DNA of 64,000 nt from Poindextera sp035604135. Lineage in GTDB: Bacteria; Pseudomonadota; Alphaproteobacteria; Caulobacterales; Caulobacteraceae. Under the pieces are notes generated by a model, which saw only the letters and a list, made by a program, of their open reading frames with translations, ran no database searches and was not told the DNA's origin. Both the position numbers and the translations under genes were made by a program. Within the stretch, counting starts at the first letter, position 1. The number at the start of each line of letters is the position of its first letter. The stretch covers positions 209,023 to 273,022 of the forward strand of contig DATNJB010000063.1 in the NCBI GenBank assembly GCA_035604135.1, given 5' to 3'. Of this stretch, positions 17,467 to 26,124 are shown one piece after another.

Positions 17467-17981
17467 GGTCGCTGCGCAGACCGCCCCCGACGCCCGCCGA
17501 GTGGCGCGCCGCGATGGGCTATTTCCCCTCCGGCGTCACCATCGTCACGACCTGGGATGGGAAGGCGCCCGTCGGCTCGACGATCAACGCCTTCTGCTCG
17601 GTCTCGCTGGACCCCCCGCTGCTCTTGATCTGCGTCGACCTCAAGAACCCCATCCGCGAGGCCCTGGAGGCGGCAGGCCTGTTTGGCGTCAACATTCTGC
17701 ATGATGAGGGGCGACCGGTCGCACACCGGTTCTCGCGCGATCCACTGACGGACCGGTTTTGCGAATACGCCTATCGTTTCGAGCCGGGCGGCGCGCCACA
17801 GCTCGACGTGGCGCCCGTGTTCATCGACTGCGTCGTCGAAAGCATTCACCCCGCCGGCGACCACCTGATCGCCGTCGGCCGCGGCCTTCGAATCGAACAC
17901 ACCTCGGCCGGCGAGCCGTTGCTCTATCACAAGGGTCAATTCCTCAAGCTGGCGCGTCCACCAGACGGCTCGCAGTCGTAG
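17451..17981 (+). CDS. Flavin reductase-like (HpaC/DIM6-NTAB) protein
   Basis: A 176-residue FMN-binding split-barrel protein. The family signature is FPSGVTIVTTWDGKAPVGST, then SVSLDPPLLLICVD and FGVNILHDEG. Members reduce FMN or FAD with NAD(P)H for a partner flavin-dependent monooxygenase. ATG 17451 lies inside the end of the amidohydrolase gene (16-base overlap). No flavin monooxygenase gene is found in this window, so its partner is elsewhere or the protein serves another enzyme. Confidence 0.9.
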   Translation: MASRLRSLRRPPPTPAEWRAAMGYFPSGVTIVTTWDGKAPVGSTINAFCSVSLDPPLLLICVDLKNPIREALEAAGLFGVNILHDEGRPVAHRFSRDPLTDRFCEYAYRFEPGGAPQLDVAPVFIDCVVESIHPAGDHLIAVGRGLRIEHTSAGEPLLYHKGQFLKLARPPDGSQS

Positions 17982-18093
17982 GCCAACCGGCAAGCAATCG
18001 TTCGCCTACGGGCAAGCCGGCGGCGCCGGCCGGTGCTAGCCCTTGGGCTAGCGCGCTGGATCGAGCACAGCGCGCGGCCGAGGAGACGGCGCT

Positions 18094-18588
18094 ATGGAAT
18101 CCAAAACCAGCCACTCCATCGGACCGCGACGGTCCACGTGGACGCATATCGCGCTGTGCGTGAAGGACATCGACGCGACCATCGCCTGGTACGAGCGCTT
18201 CACCCATCTCTCGCTGCTCGCCCGCGGCGAGGACAAGGATGGCAAGAATGCTTGGCTGGGCGATTCATCCCAGCCCGACTCGCCCTTCGTCCTCGTGGTT
18301 GGACAGTTCTACGAGGGACACGACCCGTTCGCGCCAGCGCCGCACCCGCCTCTCGGACCGTTCGCTCATATCGGGATCGAGCTGCCCAGCAAGGCGGCGG
18401 TGGATGAGGTTGCGGAGAGGGGCCGCTCTGAAGGCTCCCTCGCGTTCGGACCGACCCAGATGCCGAAGCAGATTGGCTACATCTGCTTCTTGAAGGATCC
18501 CGACGGCAACACGGTCGAGTTCTCCTACGACCAGGGCGTCTACGAAAAGGCGCGCGAGGTTTGGGGGCGCGCCAAGGCGCCGGCATAG
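18094..18588 (+). CDS. VOC (glyoxalase-like) family protein
   Basis: A 164-residue VOC protein. The first module, THIALCVKDIDATIAWYERF, and the second, FAHIGIELPSKAAVDEV followed by IGYICFLKDPDGNTVEFSYD, give the metal-site pattern of lactoylglutathione-lyase relatives (His...Glu). ATG has GAGGAGA eight bases upstream. It follows the flavin reductase after about 110 bases on the same strand and may share its transcript. It is not a close copy of the VOC gene at 14.3 kb. Substrate unknown. Confidence 0.85.
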   Translation: MESKTSHSIGPRRSTWTHIALCVKDIDATIAWYERFTHLSLLARGEDKDGKNAWLGDSSQPDSPFVLVVGQFYEGHDPFAPAPHPPLGPFAHIGIELPSKAAVDEVAERGRSEGSLAFGPTQMPKQIGYICFLKDPDGNTVEFSYDQGVYEKAREVWGRAKAPA

Positions 18589-18821
18589 AGTGCGGTAGGA
18601 CAGGTCAAGTATCTCGCCATGAGTGCAGTGTTCTCGGAAGTCTAGTTCGCGCCGCAACCCAAGGTCGAGCGCGTAAATTTCTGCTTGGTCAAATCGAGCG
18701 GCGAGAAAACGTCAGATCAGACTGAACGCAACTCGCCCGCGAGCGTGGCGAAGACGTCACAGGCTGGCCAAAGAGCGCGCCTCAGGCCTGCTTACTATTT
18801 GACAACTATGCGACGCTAACG
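18589..18821. other. Non-coding stretch before the first TonB receptor gene
   Basis: No gene is recognised. A TTGACA at 18799-18804 could be a -35 element; the best -10-like match, TAACTT, lies 19 bases away inside the duplicated leader, so the promoter is weakly supported. Confidence 0.35.
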
Positions 18822-18852
18822 CCTAACTTATGGGCGGCCTGTTGCGACTCGA
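18822..18852 (+). repeat. Duplicated receptor leader, copy 1
   Basis: The 31 bases beginning CCTAACTTATGGGCGGCCTG recur before the second TonB receptor with two differences. Similarity goes on, with gaps, to both start codons (for example CAGGCTC-AGCG, then GTGACTTC). The leader was therefore copied together with the gene and may carry conserved regulation. Confidence 0.8.
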
Positions 18853-18944
18853 CGCGCCCGACTCTGTGCGGCGTTGCCGTTGGAGGGAGAGCGGAGGACG
18901 ACAGGCTCAAGCGGAAGGTGACTTCCAGAGTCGATGAGGGGGCC

Positions 18945-21323
18945 ATGACTCAGTCGATACTGCATCTGAAACGCAATCTGATCGCCACCGGCTGTCTGGC
19001 GGCGGTCGCCGTCGGCGCGCCGCTCGCGGCGCATGCCGCTGACCCGTCGGCTACCGGCGCGGTCGCCGCCGCCGCGGCGAGCCCGACGATCGTTGTCACC
19101 GCCGAACGGCGTGAGGTCGATATTCAGAAGGCGCCGCTCGCCATCACAGCGGTCTCTGGTCGCAAGATCGACCAGACGTTCGTCACAAACGTCGCCGGCC
19201 TGAACGCCCAGGTGCCCAGCTTGGAAGTCACGAAGGCATCGGGCTTTGAGAACCTCGTCTCGATCCGCGGCGTTGGGTCGGAAACGCCGGAGAATTCGCT
19301 GACGACCGTGCCCGGCGTTTCCGAGTTCATAGACGGCGTCTACATCGCCAACACCATCTCGCTCGACCAGACGCTGTTCGATATCGACAACATCCAGGTG
19401 CTGCGGGGCCCGCAGGGCGCCCTCTACGGGCAAAGCTCGATCGGCGGCGCGATCCTCATCAACACGGTGCAGCCCAGGCTGAACGTCGTCGACGGCCAGG
19501 CCGACTTCACCGCGGGCAGCTACAACCTCTTCCGCGAACGCGGCGAAGTGAACCTGCCGCTCGGAGACGAGTTCGCACTCCGGCTCTCGGCGCAGAAGTT
19601 CGACCACGACGGCTTCACCAAGGACGTCCTGATCCCCGGTTTCGACCTCGATGACGCCCACGACCTCAGCGGCAAGGCCGCCCTGCTGTGGCGGCCCACC
19701 AACAATTTCTCCGCGACCCTAACCGTTGAGGGGTACCACGCGGACCAGCACGGCGACGCGCAGAAGAACATCAACGATCCGTCGTCCGATCCGCGGGTGG
19801 TCTACCAGGACTACCCAGCCCACTTCGACCTGACGACTTGGCTCGGGCACCTGAACCTCGAGTACGACCTGCCGTGGGCAGAGCTGAAGTCTGTGACCGG
19901 CTACCAGGACTTGGAGCATGTCCAGCGAGAGGACAGCTCGCGCAGCGCGTTCTCCCTGATTGGCGAATATGACGACGTCGCGGCTTGGAACACGACAGTC
20001 CACAACTGGACCGAGGAGTTCGACATCCTGTCGCCGCCCGGCTCGAAGCTGGAGTGGGTCGGGGGCCTGTTCTACCTCAACCAGACCAGCCACCAGTTCG
20101 TGGCGGAGTTTGAATGCACGACTTCTGCCTTCCAGGCCCCGTGCCCCGCGCCCACGCCGGCGCAGCTCGTCATCGCGCCCAATATCGAGGTGCCGGGGCA
20201 TCAGCCCCCAAACCTCGACTACGGCAACGACTCGCACGCGGTCCACTGGTCCTTCGCGGCGTTCGCCCAGGCGACCTACCACATCAACGACCAGTTCCGC
20301 ATAACGGCCGGCGCGCGCTACAACCACGACTACGACGCCGACCCGAGCTATAACTTCTCGGCGTTCAGCACCAGCCACGCGGACAACAAGGCGTCGACCG
20401 ACAAAGTGACTTGGCGCGTCGAGGCCGACTACGACGTCACGCCGGACAATCTGGTCTATGTGAGCGCTGCTGAGGGCTACAAGCCTGGCGGGGCCAACGG
20501 TTCATACGGCCAATTCCTCGTCCCGCTGGTCTTCCAGCCGGAGACGAACACTGCGTTCGAAGTGGGATCGAAGAACTTCTTCCTCGACAAGACTCTGCGG
20601 TTCAACGTCAGCGCCTTCTACTATATTCACAAAGAGTTCCAGTACATCGAAACCGATCCGATTCCCTTCGACGGGGGGATCTCGAACATTCCGCGGGTGG
20701 ATGACTACGGCGTGGAGTTCGAAGGCTCGTACGTTTCGCCCGACACGCGCCTGAACATCGACGGCACGCTGGCGCTGGAGCATGGCGAGGTCGTAGGCGC
20801 TTACAAAACGGTCGACTCGACTGTGGCGAACAACCTGGAAGGGCCCAACTTCACGGGCGGCAATTCCGAGAACTTCGTCACCTTCACGTTCGGGCCGTGC
20901 GCTTTCTACGCCGCCTACGGCAACCCGGCTTGCTGGGCGGCGGTGGCCGCCCAGGCGGTCAACGTGCAGGGCAAGCAACCGCCCGACATGCCGGAGGTCT
21001 CGGGGTCCATCTCGGCGTCCTACCGCTTCGACATCCCGTGGGGCACGCTAACGCCCAGCGTTCAGGTGGTCTATCGCGGCAGCGAGTGGGCGCGGATTTT
21101 CAACGATCCGACTCTCGACCGCGTCCCGTCGTACACCGTCACCAACCTGAACGTCGACTTCGTGCCGCCCGGCGGACACTGGCGCGTCTCGCTGACGGGG
21201 ACGAACGTGTTCAACGTAGCAGGGATCAACTCGCGCTATACCGACCCCTACGGAACGTTCACCACCAGCAACCAGTACATTCCGCCGGCCCAGGTCATGG
21301 GCACGATCGCCTGGCGCTACTGA
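18945..21323 (+). CDS. TonB-dependent outer-membrane receptor, copy 1
   Basis: A 792-residue receptor. A signal peptide (LKRNLIATGCLAAVAVGAPL, cleaved after AHA) is followed by a TonB-box-like SPTIVVTAERR, a plug domain with IEVLRGPQGALYG-type sequence (here IQVLRGPQGALYGQSSIGGA), and a long beta barrel ending in AQVMGTIAWRY with the terminal aromatic residue. It would import a substrate across the outer membrane using TonB-ExbBD energy. ATG 18945 with GAGGG upstream is chosen; a longer frame from 18918 lacks a ribosome site. The next gene is a homologue along its entire length. The context suggests that the ligand is the compound degraded by the surrounding enzymes rather than a siderophore (inference). 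Confidence 0.93.
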   Translation: MTQSILHLKRNLIATGCLAAVAVGAPLAAHAADPSATGAVAAAAASPTIVVTAERREVDIQKAPLAITAVSGRKIDQTFVTNVAGLNAQVPSLEVTKASGFENLVSIRGVGSETPENSLTTVPGVSEFIDGVYIANTISLDQTLFDIDNIQVLRGPQGALYGQSSIGGAILINTVQPRLNVVDGQADFTAGSYNLFRERGEVNLPLGDEFALRLSAQKFDHDGFTKDVLIPGFDLDDAHDLSGKAALLWRPTNNFSATLTVEGYHADQHGDAQKNINDPSSDPRVVYQDYPAHFDLTTWLGHLNLEYDLPWAELKSVTGYQDLEHVQREDSSRSAFSLIGEYDDVAAWNTTVHNWTEEFDILSPPGSKLEWVGGLFYLNQTSHQFVAEFECTTSAFQAPCPAPTPAQLVIAPNIEVPGHQPPNLDYGNDSHAVHWSFAAFAQATYHINDQFRITAGARYNHDYDADPSYNFSAFSTSHADNKASTDKVTWRVEADYDVTPDNLVYVSAAEGYKPGGANGSYGQFLVPLVFQPETNTAFEVGSKNFFLDKTLRFNVSAFYYIHKEFQYIETDPIPFDGGISNIPRVDDYGVEFEGSYVSPDTRLNIDGTLALEHGEVVGAYKTVDSTVANNLEGPNFTGGNSENFVTFTFGPCAFYAAYGNPACWAAVAAQAVNVQGKQPPDMPEVSGSISASYRFDIPWGTLTPSVQVVYRGSEWARIFNDPTLDRVPSYTVTNLNVDFVPPGGHWRVSLTGTNVFNVAGINSRYTDPYGTFTTSNQYIPPAQVMGTIAWRY

Positions 21324-21328
21324 TTCCT

Positions 21329-21365
21329 GGCGGGCGGGAGCAGCGCGCCGCTCTCGCCGCCGCCC
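21329..21365 (+). terminator. GC-rich imperfect hairpin after receptor 1
   Basis: GGCGGGCGGGAGC and GCTCTCGCCGCC can pair imperfectly around an 8-base loop, directly after the stop codon. There is no T-tract, so it may slow decay or weakly terminate rather than act as a classical terminator. Confidence 0.3.
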
Positions 21366-21417
21366 TCCAAGGGCAAACCGCAGCCACGGTGCAATCACCA
21401 GTGGCCCTCCGCTAGCA

Positions 21418-21448
21418 CCTAACTTATAGGCGGCCTGTTACGACTCGA
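21418..21448 (+). repeat. Duplicated receptor leader, copy 2
   Basis: It matches 18822-18852 except for G-to-A changes at two positions (TTATAGG against TTATGGG, GTTACG against GTTGCG). It lies 89 bases before the second receptor start, against 93 in copy 1. Confidence 0.8.
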
Positions 21449-21536
21449 ACGGGCCGGGACGCGTGCGGCCGTCGGGGAGCGCGCAAAGGATACCAGGCTC
21501 GAGCGAAACGTGACTTCGCGGGGCCAATGAGGGGCC

Positions 21537-23945
21537 ATGACTCGGTCGATACGGCATCTGAAACGCGATCTGATCGCCACCAGCTGCCTGGCGGCGATCG
21601 TTGTCGGAACGCCGCTTGCCGCGCACGCTGCCGACGCTTCGGCAACTGGCGCGGCCGCGGCCGTCGCCGCGACCCCGACGGTCGTCGTCACGGCCGAACG
21701 GCGCGCGGTGAATATCCAAAAGGCTCCGCTGGCGATCACCGCGGTGTCGGCGCGGCAGATCGATCAAGCGGGCGTCAACCTAGTGTCCGGGCTGAACGCA
21801 GTGGTGCCTAGCTTGGAGGTGACCAAGGCCTCGGGCTTCGAGAATCTCGTTTCGATCCGCGGCGTCGGATCGGAGACGCCGGAGAACTCGCTGACCACGG
21901 TGCCCGGCGTCTCCGAGTTCGTCGATGGCGTCTACATCGCCAACACCATCTCTCTCGACCAGACGCTGTTCGACCTGGCCGACATCGAGGTGCTGCGAGG
22001 ACCGCAAGGCGCCCTCTATGGCGAGAGCTCGATCGGCGGCGCGATCTTGATCAACACCGTGCAGCCGCGGCTGAACGCCTTCGACGCCCAGGCCGACGTC
22101 ACCGCGGGCAGCTACAACCTCTTCCGTGAACGCGGCGAGGTGAACATTCCGATCAGCGATGACTTCGCGCTGCGCGTGTCGGGTCAGAAGTATGACCACG
22201 ACGGCTTCACCAAGGACGCGCTGATCCCAGGCTTCGACCTGGACGACGCCCACGACGGCAGCATCAAGGTCGCGCTCCTATGGAGGCCCAACAGTCACTT
22301 CTCGGCCACGCTCACCGCCCAAGGCTACTTCGCCAACCAGCACGGCGACGCCCAGAAAAACATCAACGATCCGTCTGCGGATCCGCGGGTGGTGTTCCAG
22401 AACTACCCGGCCCACTTCCAGCTGCAGAACGATCTCGTTCACCTCAATCTCGAGCTCGACGAGCCCGACTACATCATCAAGTCGGTGACCGGCTACCAGT
22501 ACCTGGCCCATCAGCAGCGGGAGGACTCCTCACGCAGCGCCTTTTCGCTGATCGGCCAATACGACGACGTGGCCGCCTGGGACACCTGGGTCAACAACGT
22601 CACCGAGGAGTTCGACGTTCTCTCGCCGGCCGGCCAGACGTTCGAATGGACCGTCGGCGCCTTCTACATGAACCAGCAGAGCCACCAGTTCGTGCTGGAA
22701 TTCGAGTGCACGAACCCGGCGATCTTCGGCGGCTGCTCTCCCCCGCCCACAACGTTCAAGGCGCCCCCTCTGCCGGCGGATCCGCTTGATCCGCCGGCCG
22801 GGCTGCAACATCCTGGCTCTCTGGAGCCGTCCAATCTCTCCTACGGCAACGATTCGCACGCGGTCCACTGGTCCGCGGCCGCGTTCGCCCAGGCGACCTA
22901 TCACGTCAGCGACGCGTTTCGGATCACCGCCGGCATCCGCTACAATCACGATTACGACCGGGACCCGAGCCTCAATTTCTCGGCGTTCGGCCAGTCGTTC
23001 CTCGACAACAGCATCTCGACCGACGAGCCAACCTGGCGGGTCGAAGCCGACTATGACCTGACACCGGTGAACCTCGTCTACGCCAGCGTCGCCCGTGGCT
23101 ACAAGCCGGGCGCGGCCAACGGCTCGGCCGGGTTCATCCTGCCGGCGACGGCCAAGGCCGAGACCAACGATGCGTTCGAGCTCGGCTCGAGGAACCTGTT
23201 CTTCGACAACACGCTGCGTCTCAACGTCACCGCGTTCTACAACATTCATCACAACTTTCAGTACATCGAAACCGACCCCGTACCGTTCGCCGGCGGCATC
23301 GCCAACGTGCCGCAAATCGAAGACTACGGCGTCGAGTTCGAAGCCGACTACGTATCGCCCGACGGGCGTCTGAACCTCAACGGCTCGTTGGCGTTGGAGC
23401 GCGGCCAGGTCGTCGGCTCGTACAAGACCCTCGACTCGACCATCGCCAACGCCATCGAAGGTCCCAATTTCACCGGCGGCTTTTTCGGCCCGTGTGCGTT
23501 CTTCAGCGCGTTCGGAAGCCCCACGGCTCCGACGCCGGCGAACCTCACCTGCTGGAACGCCGTCGTCGCCGCGGAATCGAACATCAGCCGCAAGCAGCCG
23601 CCGGACATGCCGAATGTCTCGGGCTCGGCTGCGATGTCGTATCGGTTCACGACGCCGATCGGCGACTTCACGCCGCGCGCGGAAGTGGTCTACCGCGGCG
23701 ACGAGTGGGCGCGGATCTTCAACCAGCCGGGGCTAGACCACGTTCCGGACTACACGGTGGTGAACCTCGATCTCGATTTCGTCCCGGCCGGCAACCGGCG
23801 GCTGCGGCTGTCGCTGACCGGGACGAACGTGTTCAACGTCGCCGGCATCACGTCGCGCTACACCGACCCGTTCGGGACTTTCACGACCAGCAACCAGTAC
23901 ATCCCGCCAGCGCAGATCATGGGCACGATCGCCTGGACGTACTAG
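21537..23945 (+). CDS. TonB-dependent outer-membrane receptor, copy 2
   Basis: An 802-residue receptor that aligns with the preceding one from the signal peptide (HLKRDLIATSCLAAIVVGTP) to the end (AQIMGTIAWTY). The TonB-box-like TPTVVVTAERR, the plug, and long stretches such as SLEVTKASGFENLVSIRGVG are the same or nearly so. Differences collect in predicted surface loops: the segment after the first loop Cys pair (FECTNPAIFGGCS) is much longer than in copy 1, and so is the segment within the later Cys pair (FGPCAFF...TCW). That suggests a changed ligand preference. ATG has GAGGGG upstream. The pair arose by tandem duplication. Confidence 0.93.
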   Translation: MTRSIRHLKRDLIATSCLAAIVVGTPLAAHAADASATGAAAAVAATPTVVVTAERRAVNIQKAPLAITAVSARQIDQAGVNLVSGLNAVVPSLEVTKASGFENLVSIRGVGSETPENSLTTVPGVSEFVDGVYIANTISLDQTLFDLADIEVLRGPQGALYGESSIGGAILINTVQPRLNAFDAQADVTAGSYNLFRERGEVNIPISDDFALRVSGQKYDHDGFTKDALIPGFDLDDAHDGSIKVALLWRPNSHFSATLTAQGYFANQHGDAQKNINDPSADPRVVFQNYPAHFQLQNDLVHLNLELDEPDYIIKSVTGYQYLAHQQREDSSRSAFSLIGQYDDVAAWDTWVNNVTEEFDVLSPAGQTFEWTVGAFYMNQQSHQFVLEFECTNPAIFGGCSPPPTTFKAPPLPADPLDPPAGLQHPGSLEPSNLSYGNDSHAVHWSAAAFAQATYHVSDAFRITAGIRYNHDYDRDPSLNFSAFGQSFLDNSISTDEPTWRVEADYDLTPVNLVYASVARGYKPGAANGSAGFILPATAKAETNDAFELGSRNLFFDNTLRLNVTAFYNIHHNFQYIETDPVPFAGGIANVPQIEDYGVEFEADYVSPDGRLNLNGSLALERGQVVGSYKTLDSTIANAIEGPNFTGGFFGPCAFFSAFGSPTAPTPANLTCWNAVVAAESNISRKQPPDMPNVSGSAAMSYRFTTPIGDFTPRAEVVYRGDEWARIFNQPGLDHVPDYTVVNLDLDFVPAGNRRLRLSLTGTNVFNVAGITSRYTDPFGTFTTSNQYIPPAQIMGTIAWTY

Positions 23946-24092
23946 GCTGCGCAGAGGCCCACTGGGCGTCGGTCGTTTCGCCGGCGCCCCTCAATCGGTG
24001 ATGCGCAATCGTGCAAGACGCGAGGCCTCGCGGCCGCCTACCCTTGCCGCCAGTCGTTCGGCCGCCGACCGTGACGTAAAGGAGCAGCGCCC

Positions 24093-25304
24093 GTGCCCGC
24101 CAACGTCCTGACGGACGCCTTCATCGAGAGCCTAGAGAGCTCGGTGGGCGCACTCGACGTCGTCGAGACGTTGCCGCCCGCCTGCTACACCGATCCCGCC
24201 TTCTACGAGCTCGAGAAGGAGGCGCTGTTCAATCACGAGTGGCTCTGCATCGGGCGGGAGGATTGGGTCAAGCAGCCCGGCGACTACTTCACCGCTCAGA
24301 TTGTGGGCGAGCCGATCGTGGTCGCTCGCGCTCGCGACGGCGTCGTGCGCGCGATGTCCTCGGTCTGCCAGCACCGTGCGATGCTGGTCGCCGAGGGCAA
24401 GGGCAATACGCGCGGTTTCATGTGCCCCTACCACCACTGGGTTTATGGCCTGGATGGCCGGCTGGTGAACGCACCGGCCATGGAGCGCACCTGCGGCTTC
24501 GACAAGAAGGCCGTCCGCTTGCCGCAGTTCAAGGTCGAAACCTGGCTGGGGTTTCTCTTCATCAACTTCGACCCTGCCGCCAAACCGCTCGCGCCGCGCT
24601 TGGCGAAGGTCGCCGCGGCCATTGAGGGCTACGATCTGGCCGCCGCCGAGAGCGCCTCGACCATGACCGGCCAGTTCGCCTGGAACTGGAAGGTGATGTT
24701 CGAGAACAACAACGACGGCTACCACGCCAACAAGCTGCACCATGGGCCGCTGCACGATTTCGTGCCGAGCGAACTGGCGACCTTCCCCGACTCCGACCCG
24801 GCGGATGCCGGTTTCCTGCGCTTCAACGGCACCCTGCATCCGGACGCCAGCTTCAACCCGACGCAGCGGGCGGTGTTACCAATCTTCCCGAAGCTGAGCG
24901 GGGCTGACCGCGGCCGCATGACGTTCGCGAACGTGCCGCCGACGCTGTCGCTGGTGCTTTCGAGCGACCTGGTCATCTACCTGATCCTGAGGGCCACGGG
25001 ACCGGAGACGATGGAGCAGGACACGGGCCTGCTCGTCGCGCCCGGCGCCATGGAAGACCCCGCCTTCCCGCACCGGCTGGAAATGATCATGACCAGCGCC
25101 GGCAAGATCATCGCCCAGGACATGCATGTCGACTCCCTGGTGCAGGTGGGCTTGCGCTCCCGCTTCGCCACCCGCGGCCGCTACTCCTGGCAGGAGGGCG
25201 CACAGGGCCAGTTCAACAGCTGGCTGGTGCCCCGCTACCGCGCGGCCTGGGCGGCGGCGAAGAAGGCGAAAGGCGGCATGCGCATCGCCGCGGCCGCGAG
25301 CTAG
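24093..25304 (+). CDS. Rieske-type aromatic ring-hydroxylating oxygenase, alpha subunit
   Basis: A 403-residue oxygenase component. The Rieske [2Fe-2S] ligands are Cys92, His94 (VCQHRAM) and Cys111, His114 (FMCPYHHWVYG). The mononuclear iron site shows NNNDGYHANKLHHG with His211 and His216; the acidic third ligand lies later. It would hydroxylate, or demethylate, a ring substrate with O2 and electrons from a reductase. The start is GTG with GGAG nine bases upstream. No ferredoxin, ferredoxin reductase or beta subunit gene is near, so electrons must come from elsewhere. The LigB-type ring-cleaving enzyme follows four bases later, a natural next step if a catechol-like product is formed. Confidence 0.93.
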   Translation: MPANVLTDAFIESLESSVGALDVVETLPPACYTDPAFYELEKEALFNHEWLCIGREDWVKQPGDYFTAQIVGEPIVVARARDGVVRAMSSVCQHRAMLVAEGKGNTRGFMCPYHHWVYGLDGRLVNAPAMERTCGFDKKAVRLPQFKVETWLGFLFINFDPAAKPLAPRLAKVAAAIEGYDLAAAESASTMTGQFAWNWKVMFENNNDGYHANKLHHGPLHDFVPSELATFPDSDPADAGFLRFNGTLHPDASFNPTQRAVLPIFPKLSGADRGRMTFANVPPTLSLVLSSDLVIYLILRATGPETMEQDTGLLVAPGAMEDPAFPHRLEMIMTSAGKIIAQDMHVDSLVQVGLRSRFATRGRYSWQEGAQGQFNSWLVPRYRAAWAAAKKAKGGMRIAAAAS

Positions 25305-25308
25305 TTCG

Positions 25309-26118
25309 ATGAGCCGCATGCCCGCCGTCTTCTTCGGACACGGCAGTCCGATGATCGCCCTGGAGACCAACCAGACCAGCCGCGCCTGGGAGGCAATGGC
25401 CGCGGCGATGCCTCGCCCGCGCGCGATCCTCGCCATCTCGGCGCATTGGGAGACGACCGGGACGGCTGTCACCGCCATGCAGCGTCCGAAGACGATCCAC
25501 GACTTCGGCGCGTCCTTTCCCAAGGCGCTTTTCGATCTCCAGTACCCGGCGCCCGGCGAGCCGGCGCTGGCGGCGCGCGTCGCCGACCTGCTTGCGCCGA
25601 CCCCAGTCCAGCAGGACCTGGACCAGTGGGGGCTCGATCACGGCGCCTGGTCGGTGCTGGTGAAGGCCTATCCGGACGCCGCGATTCCGGTGGTCCAGCT
25701 CAGTCTCGACGTGACCCTGACGCCGGCCGAACGCATCGGGATCGGCCGCAAGCTCGCGCCGTTGCGCGACGAGGGCGTGCTGATCATGGGCACCGGCAAC
25801 ATCGTGCACAATCTGTCGGCGATGAACTGGGGCGAACGCGACTGCGCGCCGTTCGACTGGTCAGCCCGTTTCCTCGGCGAAATCCGCGAGGCCATTCTCA
25901 AGGATGAACCGGAGCGCGCGGCGAACTTTGCGGCGCTTGGCGAGGACGCGCGCCGCGCCGCGCCGACGCCCGAGCACTTCTGGCCGTTGCTCTATGTCCT
26001 CGGCGCACGCCTTCCGGGCGATTCTGCGCAGTTGGTCAACGACCGCATCGAGCATGGTTCGCTTGGCATGACGAGCGTCGTCTTCGAAGACGCGACCCGC
26101 GCCCGCCAGGCGGCCTGA
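25309..26118 (+). CDS. LigB-superfamily (DODA-type) extradiol ring-cleavage dioxygenase
   Basis: A 269-residue class III extradiol dioxygenase of the 4,5-DOPA dioxygenase type. Conserved metal and acid-base histidines are visible in VFFGHGSPM, LAISAHWETTG, WGLDHGAWSVL and GNIVHNLSAMNWG. It opens a dihydroxylated ring using O2; the substrate of this branch is often unknown. ATG 25309 is four bases after the Rieske oxygenase stop, so it is coupled to it. The next gene, an amidase-like cysteine hydrolase, follows after six bases, giving a three-gene unit: hydroxylate, cleave, hydrolyse an amide. Confidence 0.9.
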   Translation: MSRMPAVFFGHGSPMIALETNQTSRAWEAMAAAMPRPRAILAISAHWETTGTAVTAMQRPKTIHDFGASFPKALFDLQYPAPGEPALAARVADLLAPTPVQQDLDQWGLDHGAWSVLVKAYPDAAIPVVQLSLDVTLTPAERIGIGRKLAPLRDEGVLIMGTGNIVHNLSAMNWGERDCAPFDWSARFLGEIREAILKDEPERAANFAALGEDARRAAPTPEHFWPLLYVLGARLPGDSAQLVNDRIEHGSLGMTSVVFEDATRARQAA

Positions 26119-26124
26119 GAGGCG

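Noticed and set aside
18799..18829. A firm promoter TTGACA-N19-TAACTT for the first TonB receptor
   Set aside because: The spacing is long, the -10 is weak, and the TTGACA is absent before the second receptor.
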